Assembly (NCBI GenBank): GCA_031396695.1
Contig: JANNLG010000013.1
Coordinates: 1-64,000, forward strand
Reading direction: 5' to 3'
DNA from: VGRW01 sp031396695
GTDB taxonomy: Bacteria; Myxococcota_A; UBA9160; SZUA-336
DNA: 64,000 nucleotides
Shown here piece after piece: positions 1-8,647 of the stretch (within the stretch, counting starts at the first letter, position 1; each line of letters opens with the position of its first letter). The notes below the pieces were generated by a model, which did not search any database, was not told the DNA's origin, and was given only the letters and a program-made list of their open reading frames with translations. A program made the translations under genes and the position numbers.

Positions 1-84
1 CGAGCCGCCCTGTGCCCATGCGGTCGACGCGAAGCTCTGAAGAGCCAGCACCGCGACCAGACAGTCGATGCGAACGCGCGTCAT
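1..84 (-). CDS. N-terminus of a secreted protein, cut by the window edge
   Basis: Twenty-eight codons run from an ATG at 84 down to the window edge. They encode a typical Sec signal peptide: a short n-region with two arginines, a hydrophobic core (CLVAVLAL) and an AWA-Q cleavage-like site. A strong purine-rich Shine-Dalgarno stretch (AGGGGGTG) lies about 6 nt upstream of the ATG. The mature protein lies outside the window, so no function can be given. The 85-243 gap behind it holds no gene I can support. Confidence 0.6.
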   Translation of the reverse strand, partial: MTRVRIDCLVAVLALQSFASTAWAQGGS

Positions 85-243
85 GACTCACCCCCTGATG
101 AAGTCGACGCGCCGAGTACGGAATGGGGGTGAGGAAGCTCAGAGCAAGTCGACTCGCAAACATCTAGCCACTCCGCGTCGAAACAACTTGGGCGTAACTA
201 GGGATCTCACTCGCATCGAAAAACTAGGAAGAGAGACGAGCGA

Positions 244-2049
244 CTAGCGAGACGCCCCGCGGAGCTTGGCGAGGTGCGCCTCGATCTGCGCGGCGAACTC
301 GAGCTCGCCCTGCTCGCGCGCGAGCGCGAGCGCGCGCTCGGCCGCGTTGACGGCCGCGTCGCGTTCGCCGACCGCGGCGTGCGCGTCGGCGAGAGTGACG
401 TAGGCCATGGTGAACTCGGGCCGCAGGCGCACGGCTTCGCCGAGCGGAGCGAGCGCTTCGCGCGCGCGGCCGGCCTGCAGGTACTCGAGTCCCAAGTTGT
501 ACTGCGCGTTCGCGACTTTGGGGCCGAGCTCGACCGAGCGCTGGAACGCCTGCAGCGCCGCCTGCGGCTGGCCGAGATCGCGGTACGAGTGACCCAGCGC
601 TTCGTACGCGACCGCGAAATCGGGGCGCAGCCGCACCGCCTCGAGCAGCGGGCCGATCGCTTCCGCGGGCCGGCCGAACCAGCGCAGCAAGTTGCCCAGG
701 TTGTAATGCGAGTTCTGCCGTCGCGGGTCGATCTCGAGCGCGCGCCGGTAGAAGCCGAGCGCTTCGACCTGCCGGCCCTGCTCCTCGGCGAGCACGCCCG
801 TCACCTCGAGCGCGAGCGGGTTGTGCGGATCGACCGCGCGCGCGTGTTGCCACAACACATTGCTGTTTCGCCAGACCTGGACCTGCGCGTGGGTGAGCCA
901 GGCGCAGGCAAGCAGAACGGCGCCCGCGGCGAGCGCGAGCGCGCGAGCGCGTCCGGGGAACTCGGGCACGAGCGCGTTCACGCCCCACGCCGCCATCACG
1001 AACAGCCCGATCGAGGGCAGATACATGTAGCGGTCGGCCATCGCCTGCTCGCCGACCTGCACCACGCCGATCACCGGCACGAGCATGCCCAGGAAGGTCA
1101 GCCAGCCGACGGGGAGATACGGTCGTGACTTCACGAGCCGCAGCGTCGCGGCCGTGATGGCCGCGAGCAGCAGCGCGGAGCCGATCACCGTGGCGAGCGG
1201 CCAGCCGCTCGGGTGCCAGTAAGTGATCGACAGATCCGTCGGCCAGAACGTACCGGCGAGATACCGCGCGTACGAGACCAGCGCGTTCCCGATCCGATCC
1301 GGGAACGTGTAGCGCGCGGCCAACGAGATGGCCGTCTCCTGCGCGACGACGGTCATTGCGCTGGCTGCCGCGGAGAGTGCGAAAAGCGGCAGCTTCTCGA
1401 GCGCGAGCCGGCCCGCGCGCTTCCAATCGATCGTCGGCGCGAGCCGCAGCCGGCCGAGCGGCCACACGTCGAGCAGCAGCAGCACCGCCGGCAGCGTCAC
1501 CAGCATCGGCTTCGCGGTGAGTCCGAGCGCGAACATCGCGAACACCGCGGCGTAGCGCGGCACAGACGGGCGTTCCGCGTAGCGCGCGTACAGCAAGAGC
1601 ACGAGCGCGAAACAGAGCGCGGAGAGGACGTCCTTGCGTTCGGCGACCCAGGCCACCGATTCGACGTGCAGCGGGTGCAGCGCAAAGAGCGCCGCCACGA
1701 ACGCGCTCCGCCACGCAGAACCGGTCATGCGCAGGAACGCGAGGAACAACAGACACGAGGTCGCCACGTGCAGCGCCAGGTTCGTGCGGTGGTGTCCGAC
1801 CGGATCGAGGCCGAACAGCTCCACGTCGAGCATGTGCGAGAGCCAGGTGAGCGGGTGCCAGTTGTGCGCGTCGGTCGCGGTGATCGCCCAGCGCGCCGAC
1901 TCGAGCGTGAGTCCGCCGCGCACCTGCGCGTTGCCCGTTACGTACACGTTGTCGTCCCAGTTCACGAACTCGAAGCCCGAGAAGCTGCCGTAGGCGACCC
2001 ACGTCGCGGCGCCCAACGCTACGCAGGTCAGGATCGAGGGCAGCCGCAT
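244..2049 (-). CDS. Membrane TPR protein of the TMTC-like type
   Basis: About 601 residues. The first ~380 residues hold roughly nine hydrophobic segments. They begin with the conserved loop FVNWDDNVYV and the later HPLHVESVAWVAERKDVLS block, both typical of bacterial proteins related to TMTC/O-mannosyltransferase-like (DUF1736) membrane proteins. The last ~190 residues are five or so TPR units ending in NLGLEYLQAGR and similar helices. Such proteins are thought to be GT-C-fold glycosyltransferases or TPR scaffolds; no substrate is visible. The start ATG at 2049 (MRLPS) was chosen because the reading frame further upstream only shadows the kinase gene that ends at 2061, 11 bp away. The kinase is probably co-transcribed. 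Confidence 0.75.
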   Translation of the reverse strand: MRLPSILTCVALGAATWVAYGSFSGFEFVNWDDNVYVTGNAQVRGGLTLESARWAITATDAHNWHPLTWLSHMLDVELFGLDPVGHHRTNLALHVATSCLLFLAFLRMTGSAWRSAFVAALFALHPLHVESVAWVAERKDVLSALCFALVLLLYARYAERPSVPRYAAVFAMFALGLTAKPMLVTLPAVLLLLDVWPLGRLRLAPTIDWKRAGRLALEKLPLFALSAAASAMTVVAQETAISLAARYTFPDRIGNALVSYARYLAGTFWPTDLSITYWHPSGWPLATVIGSALLLAAITAATLRLVKSRPYLPVGWLTFLGMLVPVIGVVQVGEQAMADRYMYLPSIGLFVMAAWGVNALVPEFPGRARALALAAGAVLLACAWLTHAQVQVWRNSNVLWQHARAVDPHNPLALEVTGVLAEEQGRQVEALGFYRRALEIDPRRQNSHYNLGNLLRWFGRPAEAIGPLLEAVRLRPDFAVAYEALGHSYRDLGQPQAALQAFQRSVELGPKVANAQYNLGLEYLQAGRAREALAPLGEAVRLRPEFTMAYVTLADAHAAVGERDAAVNAAERALALAREQGELEFAAQIEAHLAKLRGASR

Positions 2050-2060
2050 CGGAGGGCGGC

Positions 2061-3461
2061 CTAGCCGCGCGGCAGCGTGAAGTAGAACGTCGCGCCGCGC
2101 TTCGCGCGCGACTCGACCCAGATCCGGCCGCCGTGCCGCTCGAGAATGCGGCGGCAGATCGCTAGTCCCATGCCGGTGCCCGGGCGCTCGAAGCCGTGCA
2201 GCCGCTCGAACACGCGGAAGATCGTCTCGTGGTGCGCGGCCGGAATGCCGATGCCGTTGTCCGACACCGACACCAGCACGTCGCGCTCGCGCGGCTCGGC
2301 GCCGACACTGATCAGCGGCGCTTCGTCGCCGCGGAAGCGCAGCGCGTTCGCGACCAGGTTCTGGAACACGCGCGCGATCTGGATCGGATCGGCAAGCACG
2401 CGCGTGAGCGCCTGGATTTTGATCTCGGCCGCGCTCTCGGCGATCGCGGGCCGCAGATTCTCGAGCGCCCACTCGAGCGCCTGCGCGAGATCGGTCGATT
2501 CCACCGCGACGTGCAGCGCACTCGAGCCCGCGTAGTCGACCATGTCGCGCAGCAGGTCGCGCATGTGCGCGACCTGGCGCAGCGCGAGCTCGAGGTCGGT
2601 CGTTCCGCCTGCGAGCGCCCCCTGCAGCGCATGCTCCAGGCTGCGCAGCGGCTCTTGCAGATCGTGCGCGCCCGCGAAGGCCAGCTCTTCGAGCTCCGTG
2701 CTCACGGTCTCGAGCCGCGACGCATCGCCGCGCACGCGCTCGCGCTCGTCGACCAGGTCGTCGATCTCGAACACCGAGCCGACGAAGCCCGTGAACGCGG
2801 ACTTCGCGTCGAGGCCCGCGAACGCGGAGAGCCGGACCCAGCGGTAGGCATCGGCCGCGCCTCGAATGCGCACGTCCGCTTCGACCTCGGCCGACTCCTC
2901 GATGCCGGCCGCCAGCGCCGCTTCCAGCGCGAAGCGATCTTCGGGGTGCACACGCTCGAGCCACCCGCGACCGCGGGCTTCCGCCTCGGACAGACCGAGA
3001 TACGCGAGCCAGCGGCGCGTGAAGTGAGTGAAGCCGCCGAGGGGATCGGTCTTGAACAACATCGCCGGCGCGCGCGATGCGTCGGCGGCCGCCGCGGGCG
3101 GAAGCTCGAGCAATTCGCGCAGACACGCCGAGAGCACCGCGCCGGTCGCGCTCTCGCGCGCGAGCACGGTGCACGAGCCGAGCGCGCGCGACCGTTCGGC
3201 GGCTTCCGCATCGCCGAGCGGCGCCAGCACGAGCACGGGCACGAGCGAGCCACGCGCGCGCCGCTCGCGCAACACGTCGAGCGCGCCGTGGCCGCCGCTC
3301 TCGAGATCGACCACCAGCGCGGCCGGCTCGTCCGCTTCGAGCGCGGCACGCAGCTCGGCTGGAGTTCGCGCGACCGCGATCTCGGCCGACACGCCCGAGA
3401 GACGGACGTCCCCCGGGTACACGACGATCCGCACGGGCACGTGCCCCGCTCCCTCACCCAC
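2061..3461 (-). CDS. PAS-containing sensor histidine kinase with a receiver-like N-terminus
   Basis: 466 residues, no membrane segment, so a cytoplasmic sensor. Residues ~10-115 resemble a receiver domain but the N-terminal acidic pair is missing, so it may be a pseudo-receiver. A PAS/PAC unit follows (~130-245, containing WLERVHPEDR). The dimerisation helix carries the phospho-accepting His in HDLQEPLRSL (~275), a form seen in phytochrome-type kinases. The ATPase domain shows the N box FQNLVANALRF, G1 DNGIGIP and G2 GTGMGLAICRR. The GTG at 3461 is the longest start; a GTG at 3440 is equally possible. No cognate regulator is adjacent; the downstream gene is the TPR membrane protein. Confidence 0.85.
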   Translation of the reverse strand: MGEGAGHVPVRIVVYPGDVRLSGVSAEIAVARTPAELRAALEADEPAALVVDLESGGHGALDVLRERRARGSLVPVLVLAPLGDAEAAERSRALGSCTVLARESATGAVLSACLRELLELPPAAAADASRAPAMLFKTDPLGGFTHFTRRWLAYLGLSEAEARGRGWLERVHPEDRFALEAALAAGIEESAEVEADVRIRGAADAYRWVRLSAFAGLDAKSAFTGFVGSVFEIDDLVDERERVRGDASRLETVSTELEELAFAGAHDLQEPLRSLEHALQGALAGGTTDLELALRQVAHMRDLLRDMVDYAGSSALHVAVESTDLAQALEWALENLRPAIAESAAEIKIQALTRVLADPIQIARVFQNLVANALRFRGDEAPLISVGAEPRERDVLVSVSDNGIGIPAAHHETIFRVFERLHGFERPGTGMGLAICRRILERHGGRIWVESRAKRGATFYFTLPRG

Positions 3462-3493
3462 GTCGCGAGCTTAGACCAGGTTCGCGCCAACGC

Positions 3494-4285
3494 CTAGCGG
3501 CCGAGCTGCCCGCGCTGGTAGCGCCGCCAGGCGCTCTCGGCGAAGTCGCCCACCGACAGCCCGTAGCGCGCGAAGTAGCGCTCGAGGTTCTGCACGTCGC
3601 GACGCAGATGTGGGTAGCCGTTCTTGCTCGAGTGCAGGTCGATCGACTGCGGCACGTCGATGATCCGGGGCCGATCCCCCCACCAGAGCACGTTGTACGC
3701 CGACAGGTCGCCGTGCACGAGGTGGCAGTCGAGCAGCAGCTCGACGTCCTGCAGCAGGCGCTCGAGCGCCTCCTTCGCGCGCGCGGGCTCGAGGTCGACG
3801 TGGCGAAGCTGCGGCGCCGCGCCCTCTTCGTCGCCCATGTACTCCATCAGGATGGCGTCGTCCGAGGCCGCGAGCGGGTTCGGGACGCTCGCGCCCGCAT
3901 CGTGCAGGGTGCACAGCGTCTCCCACTCCCACTCGATCCAGGCGTGGTGCGCCATGCGCCGGCCCTTGTCGGTCTTGGTCTTCATCGCGCGACCCACGCG
4001 CTCGTCCAGCACCACGCGGTCGCCGGCATAGCGGCGCGCTCCCGAGAACGCCCGGAACTTCTGCGCGCGATAGACCTTGGCCGCGAGCAGCTCGACGCCC
4101 GTCGAGGGATCCGCGCGGCAGCAGTACACCGTCGCTTCCTTGCCGTCTCCGATCACACCGAGCACTTCGCTGATCAGGCCCTGGCCGCCGAACTGCGCCA
4201 GGACCTCCGACTTCTCGAGGTCTGCCAGCATGCCGCGCGTGAACGCGGCGCCCGACAGCGTCGAGCCGATTCGTTCCTTCGACAA
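3494..4285 (-). CDS. RIO-family serine protein kinase
   Basis: 263 residues. The nucleotide-binding loop GDGKEATVYCC (~47), the lysine in AAKVYR (~71), the catalytic loop HGDLSAYNVLWW (~198) and the metal-binding IIDVPQSID (~215) are those of RIO-type atypical kinases. The activation loop is very short, as expected for RIO proteins. In archaea and eukaryotes RIO kinases act in small-subunit ribosome maturation; the role of the bacterial relatives is not settled. There is no N-terminal winged helix of the RIO2 type, so it is closest to the RIO1/bacterial class. It stands alone: the kinase gene downstream starts 33 bp on, and the upstream gap to the MFS gene is ~200 bp with no gene. Confidence 0.9.
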   Translation of the reverse strand: MSKERIGSTLSGAAFTRGMLADLEKSEVLAQFGGQGLISEVLGVIGDGKEATVYCCRADPSTGVELLAAKVYRAQKFRAFSGARRYAGDRVVLDERVGRAMKTKTDKGRRMAHHAWIEWEWETLCTLHDAGASVPNPLAASDDAILMEYMGDEEGAAPQLRHVDLEPARAKEALERLLQDVELLLDCHLVHGDLSAYNVLWWGDRPRIIDVPQSIDLHSSKNGYPHLRRDVQNLERYFARYGLSVGDFAESAWRRYQRGQLGR

Positions 4286-4491
4286 AACGATCTCCAGGGC
4301 GAGGAAGAAAAAAAACGAGCCGCGGACTCACGCCTGCGACTCGCCGGATTCCTCGCCAGAGATCGGGTCTAGAAGACTACCGGATCTGCCGGGTGCGCCG
4401 GGGGCGTGAGCACGAGTAGCCAAGCTTCTGGGCATTCATGCTTCCGCTCCTTCCAGCCCGCACCACGGGGCAGACGGCACTCTACACGAGT

Positions 4492-5787
4492 TCAGGTCGG
4501 GGGCGCTACGGGCTCGGCGAAGATTTTTTGCGCCGGGTCGATGCCGAGCCAGCAGAGTGCCGCGACCAGGTAGAGCGCGGCGATGCTGTAGAGCGGCGCG
4601 TTCCAGGAGCCGAGCCGGTCGACGCAAAGCCCGACCACCACCGGCGAGAGCGTGCCGCCGAGGTTCCCGAACATGTTCATCGCGCCCGTCACCACGCCGG
4701 CGTGCGGGCCGCCGATCTCGAGACAGAGCGCCCAGGCCGGAGCGATCCCCAAGCCCGCGAGTCCGGCGGCGGCTGCGAGCAGGAGCGCGGCATGGAATGG
4801 ATCCGTCGCGAGGGCGGCACCGACCACCGCGCAGGCCGCCAGCGGCAGACCCACGAGGGCGGGCGTGCGCGCGGCCACGCGCAAACCCAGGCTCGGCGCG
4901 AGCCGGTCGCTGAGCCAACCGCCCAGGAACACACCGGCCGCGATCGCGAGCAGGGGCAGCGCCGCGAGCCAGCCGACCTGGGTCAGGTCGAAGCCGCGCG
5001 CGCGCAACAAGTACGTGGGCAGCCAGGTCAGATAGAAGTACCAGCCGTAGATCGCGCCGAAGTACATCGCGCAGAGCGCGATCAGCGCGCGGCTCCGCAC
5101 GAGCGCCCGCCACGGAACGGTGTCGGGTTCGGCCGTCTCGACGCCGCCGGCTTCGATCAGTGCGAGCTCGCTCGCGTTCACACCCGGATGGTCGCGCGGA
5201 TCGTCGCGGAACCAGAGCCACCACGAGATCGCCCAGATGAAGCCGACGCCGCCGAAGATCGCGAAGGTGGGCCGCCAGCCGAAATTCGAGACCAGCGCCA
5301 CGACCAGCGGCTGCGTGAGCGCACCGGCCAGCGCCGCCGCCATGATCAACACACCGAAGAGTCGACCGCGCAGGCGGGAAGGCAGCCAGCGCGCGTACAC
5401 GCGCGCCGACGCCGGGAACGCGCCCGCCTCGCCGATCCCGAACAGGAGCCGCACCGCGAACAGACTCGCAAAGCCGCCCGCGAGACCGGTGGCCGCGGTC
5501 ATCGCCGACCACCAGGCGACGATTCGCGCCAGCGCCGCGCGCGCCCCGAAGCGGTCGGCGAACCAGCCGCTCGGCACCTCGAACAGCGCGTACGAAAGGG
5601 TGAAGGCGCTGAACACCAGGCCCATCTGCGTGTCCGACAGGCCGAGCTCGAGCTTGATCGACGGCGCCGCGATGGAGATGCAGACGCGGTCGAGGTAGGC
5701 GATCGCGATCATCGCGAGCGTGGCCCACACGACCTTGTGTCGGACGCGCGTGGGCGCGAGGGCGACCGGTCCGGCTCCCGCTTGCAC
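4492..5787 (-). CDS. MFS transporter, anion:cation symporter-like
   Basis: 431 residues with twelve predicted hydrophobic segments. The loop after TM2 (GWFADRFGARAAL) is the MFS signature, and the N-terminus (AYLDRVCISIAAPSIKLELGLSDTQMG) resembles the ACS family of hexuronate/glucarate/phthalate transporters. The substrate cannot be told from sequence. I chose the GTG at 5787 because a near-perfect Shine-Dalgarno (GGGGGAGG) lies 5 nt upstream. The open frame continues upstream to 6780, but that part only shadows the questin-oxidase gene, which ends at 5838. Confidence 0.85.
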   Translation of the reverse strand: MQAGAGPVALAPTRVRHKVVWATLAMIAIAYLDRVCISIAAPSIKLELGLSDTQMGLVFSAFTLSYALFEVPSGWFADRFGARAALARIVAWWSAMTAATGLAGGFASLFAVRLLFGIGEAGAFPASARVYARWLPSRLRGRLFGVLIMAAALAGALTQPLVVALVSNFGWRPTFAIFGGVGFIWAISWWLWFRDDPRDHPGVNASELALIEAGGVETAEPDTVPWRALVRSRALIALCAMYFGAIYGWYFYLTWLPTYLLRARGFDLTQVGWLAALPLLAIAAGVFLGGWLSDRLAPSLGLRVAARTPALVGLPLAACAVVGAALATDPFHAALLLAAAAGLAGLGIAPAWALCLEIGGPHAGVVTGAMNMFGNLGGTLSPVVVGLCVDRLGSWNAPLYSIAALYLVAALCWLGIDPAQKIFAEPVAPPT

Positions 5788-5837
5788 TCGCGCCTCCCCC
5801 TGGCGGCGGGGATGGTACGACGCGAGCCCACGCGGCG

Positions 5838-6872
5838 TCAGCCGGGCGACAGCTGCTCGAGGGTCCGACGCAAGACGGCGGGATACACCGGCGAAGGATG
5901 GCGGCGGTGCTGGGCGAGACAGGCCTCGGTCAGCTTGATCGCGTGCTCGTCGCCGTGCGCGACCGCGCGCTCGATCAGGTCTTCGGCGTTCTCGTCGGGC
6001 GCTTCGAGCAGGCGCGCCGGCGGACGCCGCGAGCCGAACGCGACGTACAGCGCGCAGGCCGATTGCCACGCGTAAGGCAGGGCCGCGCGCGCGGTGGCGT
6101 CGTCGATGTACGGCAGCAGATGGCCGAGCGCGGCGATGCTCGTGACCCCGTGCGTGAGCACGATCGCGGTGAGCGGGTCGTGCGCATTCTCGAGCAGGAC
6201 GCGCGCGAAAAGCTCGGTCAGCTCCGCGATCAAAACCGCGGGCTCGGGGCTCGCATCGAGCAGCCCGATCACGGGCGCGAAGGCGGGGAAACCGGCCAGC
6301 CCCGCGAGCGAGGAGACGATCGTGCCGGTGAAGACCCGCTCGCCCGGCGGCTGAAGCTCGACGCGCGCGAACGCCTGGCGCGGTGGCAGCGCGCCGCCCT
6401 TTTTGGCGCGCGCGGTCGGCAGCACCTGGTAGCTGGACGCCCACGACGCCAGCGCATCCGCGAGCTCGCGCCTGCGCAGCGGGTTCTCCGCCGCGCCGAG
6501 CGCGCGCGCGGCGTGACCGACGCGAATCACGCCGTGGGTCGCGTTCGCACACAGTCCGGGCGCGAGCCGCGCAACCCAGGTGTCGAGAACCTCGCGCGCC
6601 GGCGCGTTCGCGAGCTCGTCGGCGAAGAACGCACTCCAATCCGAGAAGCGGTCCTCCTTCGCGAGCGCCGCTCGCCAGTGCGCGGGCTCGATCCGCTCGC
6701 GATGTGCAGGACGCGACGTGAACTCCGCGCGGTGGCGCTCGAGCCACGGCATCACCGCGTCCGGCCGGCCGAGCGCGCACAGCGCCTCGGCCACCATCGG
6801 CGCGTGACTGGCCATGCCGTTGCGCAGATCGGGGCCGCAGTCAGAGAGGTACTCGAGAGCCTCGTCGAGCAT
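5838..6872 (-). CDS. Questin-oxidase-family protein (DUF4243)
   Basis: 344 residues. His-rich conserved blocks match the questin oxidase family: NGMASHAPMVAEAL (~18), NATHGVIRVGHAARAL (~113), VLTHGVTSIAALGHLLPYI (~238) and AHGDEHAIKLTEACL (~310). The fungal enzyme GedK does a Baeyer-Villiger-type ring opening of the anthraquinone questin. Bacterial members are uncharacterised, so the substrate here is unknown. No signal peptide. It is followed 3 bp upstream by the VOC gene on the same strand, so the two are probably one operon controlled from the 7311-7408 gap. The pairing with a glyoxalase-fold protein suggests aromatic or polyketide-type chemistry, which is inference. Confidence 0.8.
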   Translation of the reverse strand: MLDEALEYLSDCGPDLRNGMASHAPMVAEALCALGRPDAVMPWLERHRAEFTSRPAHRERIEPAHWRAALAKEDRFSDWSAFFADELANAPAREVLDTWVARLAPGLCANATHGVIRVGHAARALGAAENPLRRRELADALASWASSYQVLPTARAKKGGALPPRQAFARVELQPPGERVFTGTIVSSLAGLAGFPAFAPVIGLLDASPEPAVLIAELTELFARVLLENAHDPLTAIVLTHGVTSIAALGHLLPYIDDATARAALPYAWQSACALYVAFGSRRPPARLLEAPDENAEDLIERAVAHGDEHAIKLTEACLAQHRRHPSPVYPAVLRRTLEQLSPG

Positions 6873-6875
6873 GGC

Positions 6876-7310
6876 TCAGGTCGCGTCCGGGATCGCGTAG
6901 TCGTTGCGCTGCGCGGGATTGTCGGAGAGGTACTGCACGAACTCCCAGTCGTTGCCCTCGCGGTCGTGGAAGTAGACGCGCTTCCGGTACGGGTGCGCGT
7001 TGCGCACGCTCGAATCCTCGTAGCCGGCCGCGAGCATGCGCGCGCGCAGCGCGTCCGCGTCGTCAACCTCGAAGCCGAGGTGATTGGTGCCGGGTCGGCC
7101 CGCGTACGGCACCCACGGCTCCGCTGACGGCTGGGTCGCCTGGTGCAGCGCGACGTAGACGTCGTCGGTTCCCACGTGCACCCAGCGCGCGCCCAGCCAG
7201 CCGATGCCCTGCGCGCGGATCCGGAACTCGGGGAACGCGACGCGCAGGAAGCGGATCGCGGAGTCCACGTCGTGGACCGCGAGGTTTGCGTGATCGAGTC
7301 GAAGCGCCAT
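6876..7310 (-). CDS. VOC (glyoxalase/bleomycin-resistance) family protein
   Basis: 144 residues forming two beta-alpha-beta-beta-beta modules: LDHANLAVHDVDSAIRFL at the start and NHLGFEVDDADALRARML from ~83. It ends with VYFHDREGNDWEFVQYL, where His and Glu sit at the usual metal-ligand positions. Members bind a divalent metal and act on diverse substrates; none can be assigned here. The ATG at 7310 has AAGGAG 8 nt upstream. The same frame stays open to 7514 but runs through the divergent XRE gene, so the shorter start is preferred. Coupled to the questin-oxidase gene (3 bp gap). Confidence 0.85.
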   Translation of the reverse strand: MALRLDHANLAVHDVDSAIRFLRVAFPEFRIRAQGIGWLGARWVHVGTDDVYVALHQATQPSAEPWVPYAGRPGTNHLGFEVDDADALRARMLAAGYEDSSVRNAHPYRKRVYFHDREGNDWEFVQYLSDNPAQRNDYAIPDAT

Positions 7311-7352
7311 GGGCCGTCTCCTTCGTGTGGTGCGCGACGATCCTCCCCGGCT

Positions 7353-7374
7353 GCCAACGAGGCAACCGGTTGGC
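7353..7374. promoter_or_regulatory. Candidate operator in the divergent VOC / XRE-cupin promoter gap
   Basis: The 98-bp gap between the divergent genes contains the inverted repeat GCCAAC-N10-GTTGGC. A perfect 10-bp palindrome, CAACCGGTTG (7363-7372), lies inside and overlaps its right arm. The gap is also clearly more AT-rich than its surroundings. A divergent regulator gene next to its likely target operon makes this a reasonable binding site for the XRE-cupin protein, but no promoter hexamers are convincing. Confidence 0.35.
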
Positions 7375-7408
7375 CAGTAAACTGTCAAATGGCTATCGTG
7401 CCAGCCGG

Positions 7409-7963
7409 ATGGACGACTCGGGCTCGAACCTGGCCGCAAACGCGCGCCGCCTGCGCGAGGCGCGCGGCCTGTCGCAGCAGCAGATGGCGACGCTCTCGGG
7501 AATACCGCGGCCAACCTGGGCGAGCCTCGAGTCCGGCGCCGCGAACCCGACGCTCTCGGTGCTGTCGCGCGCAGCCGCGGCGCTGTCGGTCTCGATCGAG
7601 GAGCTGATCGGTCCGCCGCGCACGGCTGCTCGGCTGTTCCCGGCCGCGGAAGTGCGCACGCGCAAGCGGCAGAGCGCGCGCCTGCGCCCGCTCCTGCCCG
7701 AGGCGATCGCGGGCCTCGAAATTTCGCGACTCGAGCTCGAGCCCGGCGGCCACCTGAACGGAATCCCGCACACGCCCGGCACGCGCGAGTACCTGACGAT
7801 CGAGTCCGGCCGCATCGAGCTGGTCGCCTCGGGCGAACGCTGGCAGCTCGCCCCCGGCGACGCGCTGGTCTTCCGCGGCGACCAGCGCCACACCTACCGA
7901 AACCTCGACGCCGCGCGGCCGGCCGTGGCCATCAGCGTGGTGTGCTTCGCATCGACGAGCTGA
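7409..7963 (+). CDS. XRE-family regulator with C-terminal cupin sensor domain
   Basis: 184 residues. Residues ~8-65 are an HTH_3 domain (RRLREARGLSQQQMATLSGI, then LESGAANPTLSVLSRAAAAL). Residues ~110-180 form a cupin with PGGHLNGIPHTPGTREYLTI and APGDALVFRGDQRHTYRN, which has the His and Glu residues expected of a metal or small-ligand pocket. Such proteins typically repress or activate one adjacent metabolic operon. Transcribed divergently from the VOC/questin-oxidase genes, which are its likeliest target. ATG at 7409 is preferred over the longer open frame because it begins exactly at the HTH domain. Its 3' end overlaps the convergent HAD gene by 32 bp. Confidence 0.85.
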   Translation: MDDSGSNLAANARRLREARGLSQQQMATLSGIPRPTWASLESGAANPTLSVLSRAAAALSVSIEELIGPPRTAARLFPAAEVRTRKRQSARLRPLLPEAIAGLEISRLELEPGGHLNGIPHTPGTREYLTIESGRIELVASGERWQLAPGDALVFRGDQRHTYRNLDAARPAVAISVVCFASTS

Positions 7964-8633
7964 GCAGCATCGGGATCTCGGCGACGCTGCGGATGGTGTG
8001 TCGCGGCGGATGCTCGTGCGAATCGGGAAGCGCGCTACCTGCGGCGTTCACCCAGGCGGCGTCGATGCCGAGCCGCCCCGCGCCGGTCAGGTCGGAGCCG
8101 ACGGAGTCGCCGACGTGCAGAACCTCCGACGGCGCGCAGCCGAGCGCCTCGAGCGCCGCGTGGAACATCTCCGGTCGCGGCTTGTAGGCGCGACAGACCT
8201 CGCTCGTGACGACGTGTTCGAAGCGCCAGCCGAGCCCGCGAACCGCTGCGTGCAGCTCCGCGCTGTCGATGTTCGAGACGATGCAGATCGGTCCGTCGTG
8301 ATCGCGCAGAAACTCGGCCGCGCCGTCGAGCGGCGTGGGCGCGGCCCAGTACGCGAACATCTCTTCCGCGAGCGAGGTGACGTCGATGGACGCCTCGCAT
8401 TCCCGCGCAGCCTCGGCCAGGCTCGCGAGCTCGATCTCGCGCTGCGAGCGGAAGCGCGCGCCGTGACTCGCGGCGCACAGCTCCATGAAGTGCCGATGCC
8501 AGCGCTGGCTCACGTCGCGCGGCGCGACACCGAGTCGCGACACGGCCGCGATCTCCTCGGAGATGCGCGCGACCAGCGCTTCGTCCTCCGCGACCAGCGT
8601 GCCGTAGAAGTCGATGAGTAGCGCGCGATACAC
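7932..8633 (-). CDS. HAD-superfamily hydrolase (haloacid-dehalogenase-like)
   Basis: 233 residues, GTG start. Motif I is LIDFYGTLV, the form with Tyr in place of the second Asp that is common in L-2-haloacid dehalogenase-like members. Motif II is IVSNID, motif III the Lys in CRAYKPRP, and motif IV HVGDSVGSDLTGA. A helical cap lies between motifs I and II (~15-95). Substrate unknown: a dehalogenase or a small phosphatase are both possible. The gene converges on the XRE-cupin gene with a 32-bp overlap of the coding ends. The GST gene lies 14 bp upstream on the same strand. Confidence 0.8.
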   Translation of the reverse strand: MYRALLIDFYGTLVAEDEALVARISEEIAAVSRLGVAPRDVSQRWHRHFMELCAASHGARFRSQREIELASLAEAARECEASIDVTSLAEEMFAYWAAPTPLDGAAEFLRDHDGPICIVSNIDSAELHAAVRGLGWRFEHVVTSEVCRAYKPRPEMFHAALEALGCAPSEVLHVGDSVGSDLTGAGRLGIDAAWVNAAGSALPDSHEHPPRHTIRSVAEIPMLLSSSMRSTPR

Positions 8634-8647
8634 GCGGCGCTCCGCGC

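Noticed and set aside
4438..6075. Plus-strand open frame of 545 codons
   Set aside because: Antisense to the MFS transporter and the questin-oxidase gene; low-complexity Arg/Glu/Gln-rich product without domains.
6876..7514. Longer start for the VOC gene at 7514
   Set aside because: The extension would run antisense through the XRE helix-turn-helix gene; the ATG at 7310 has a good ribosome site and begins at the domain.
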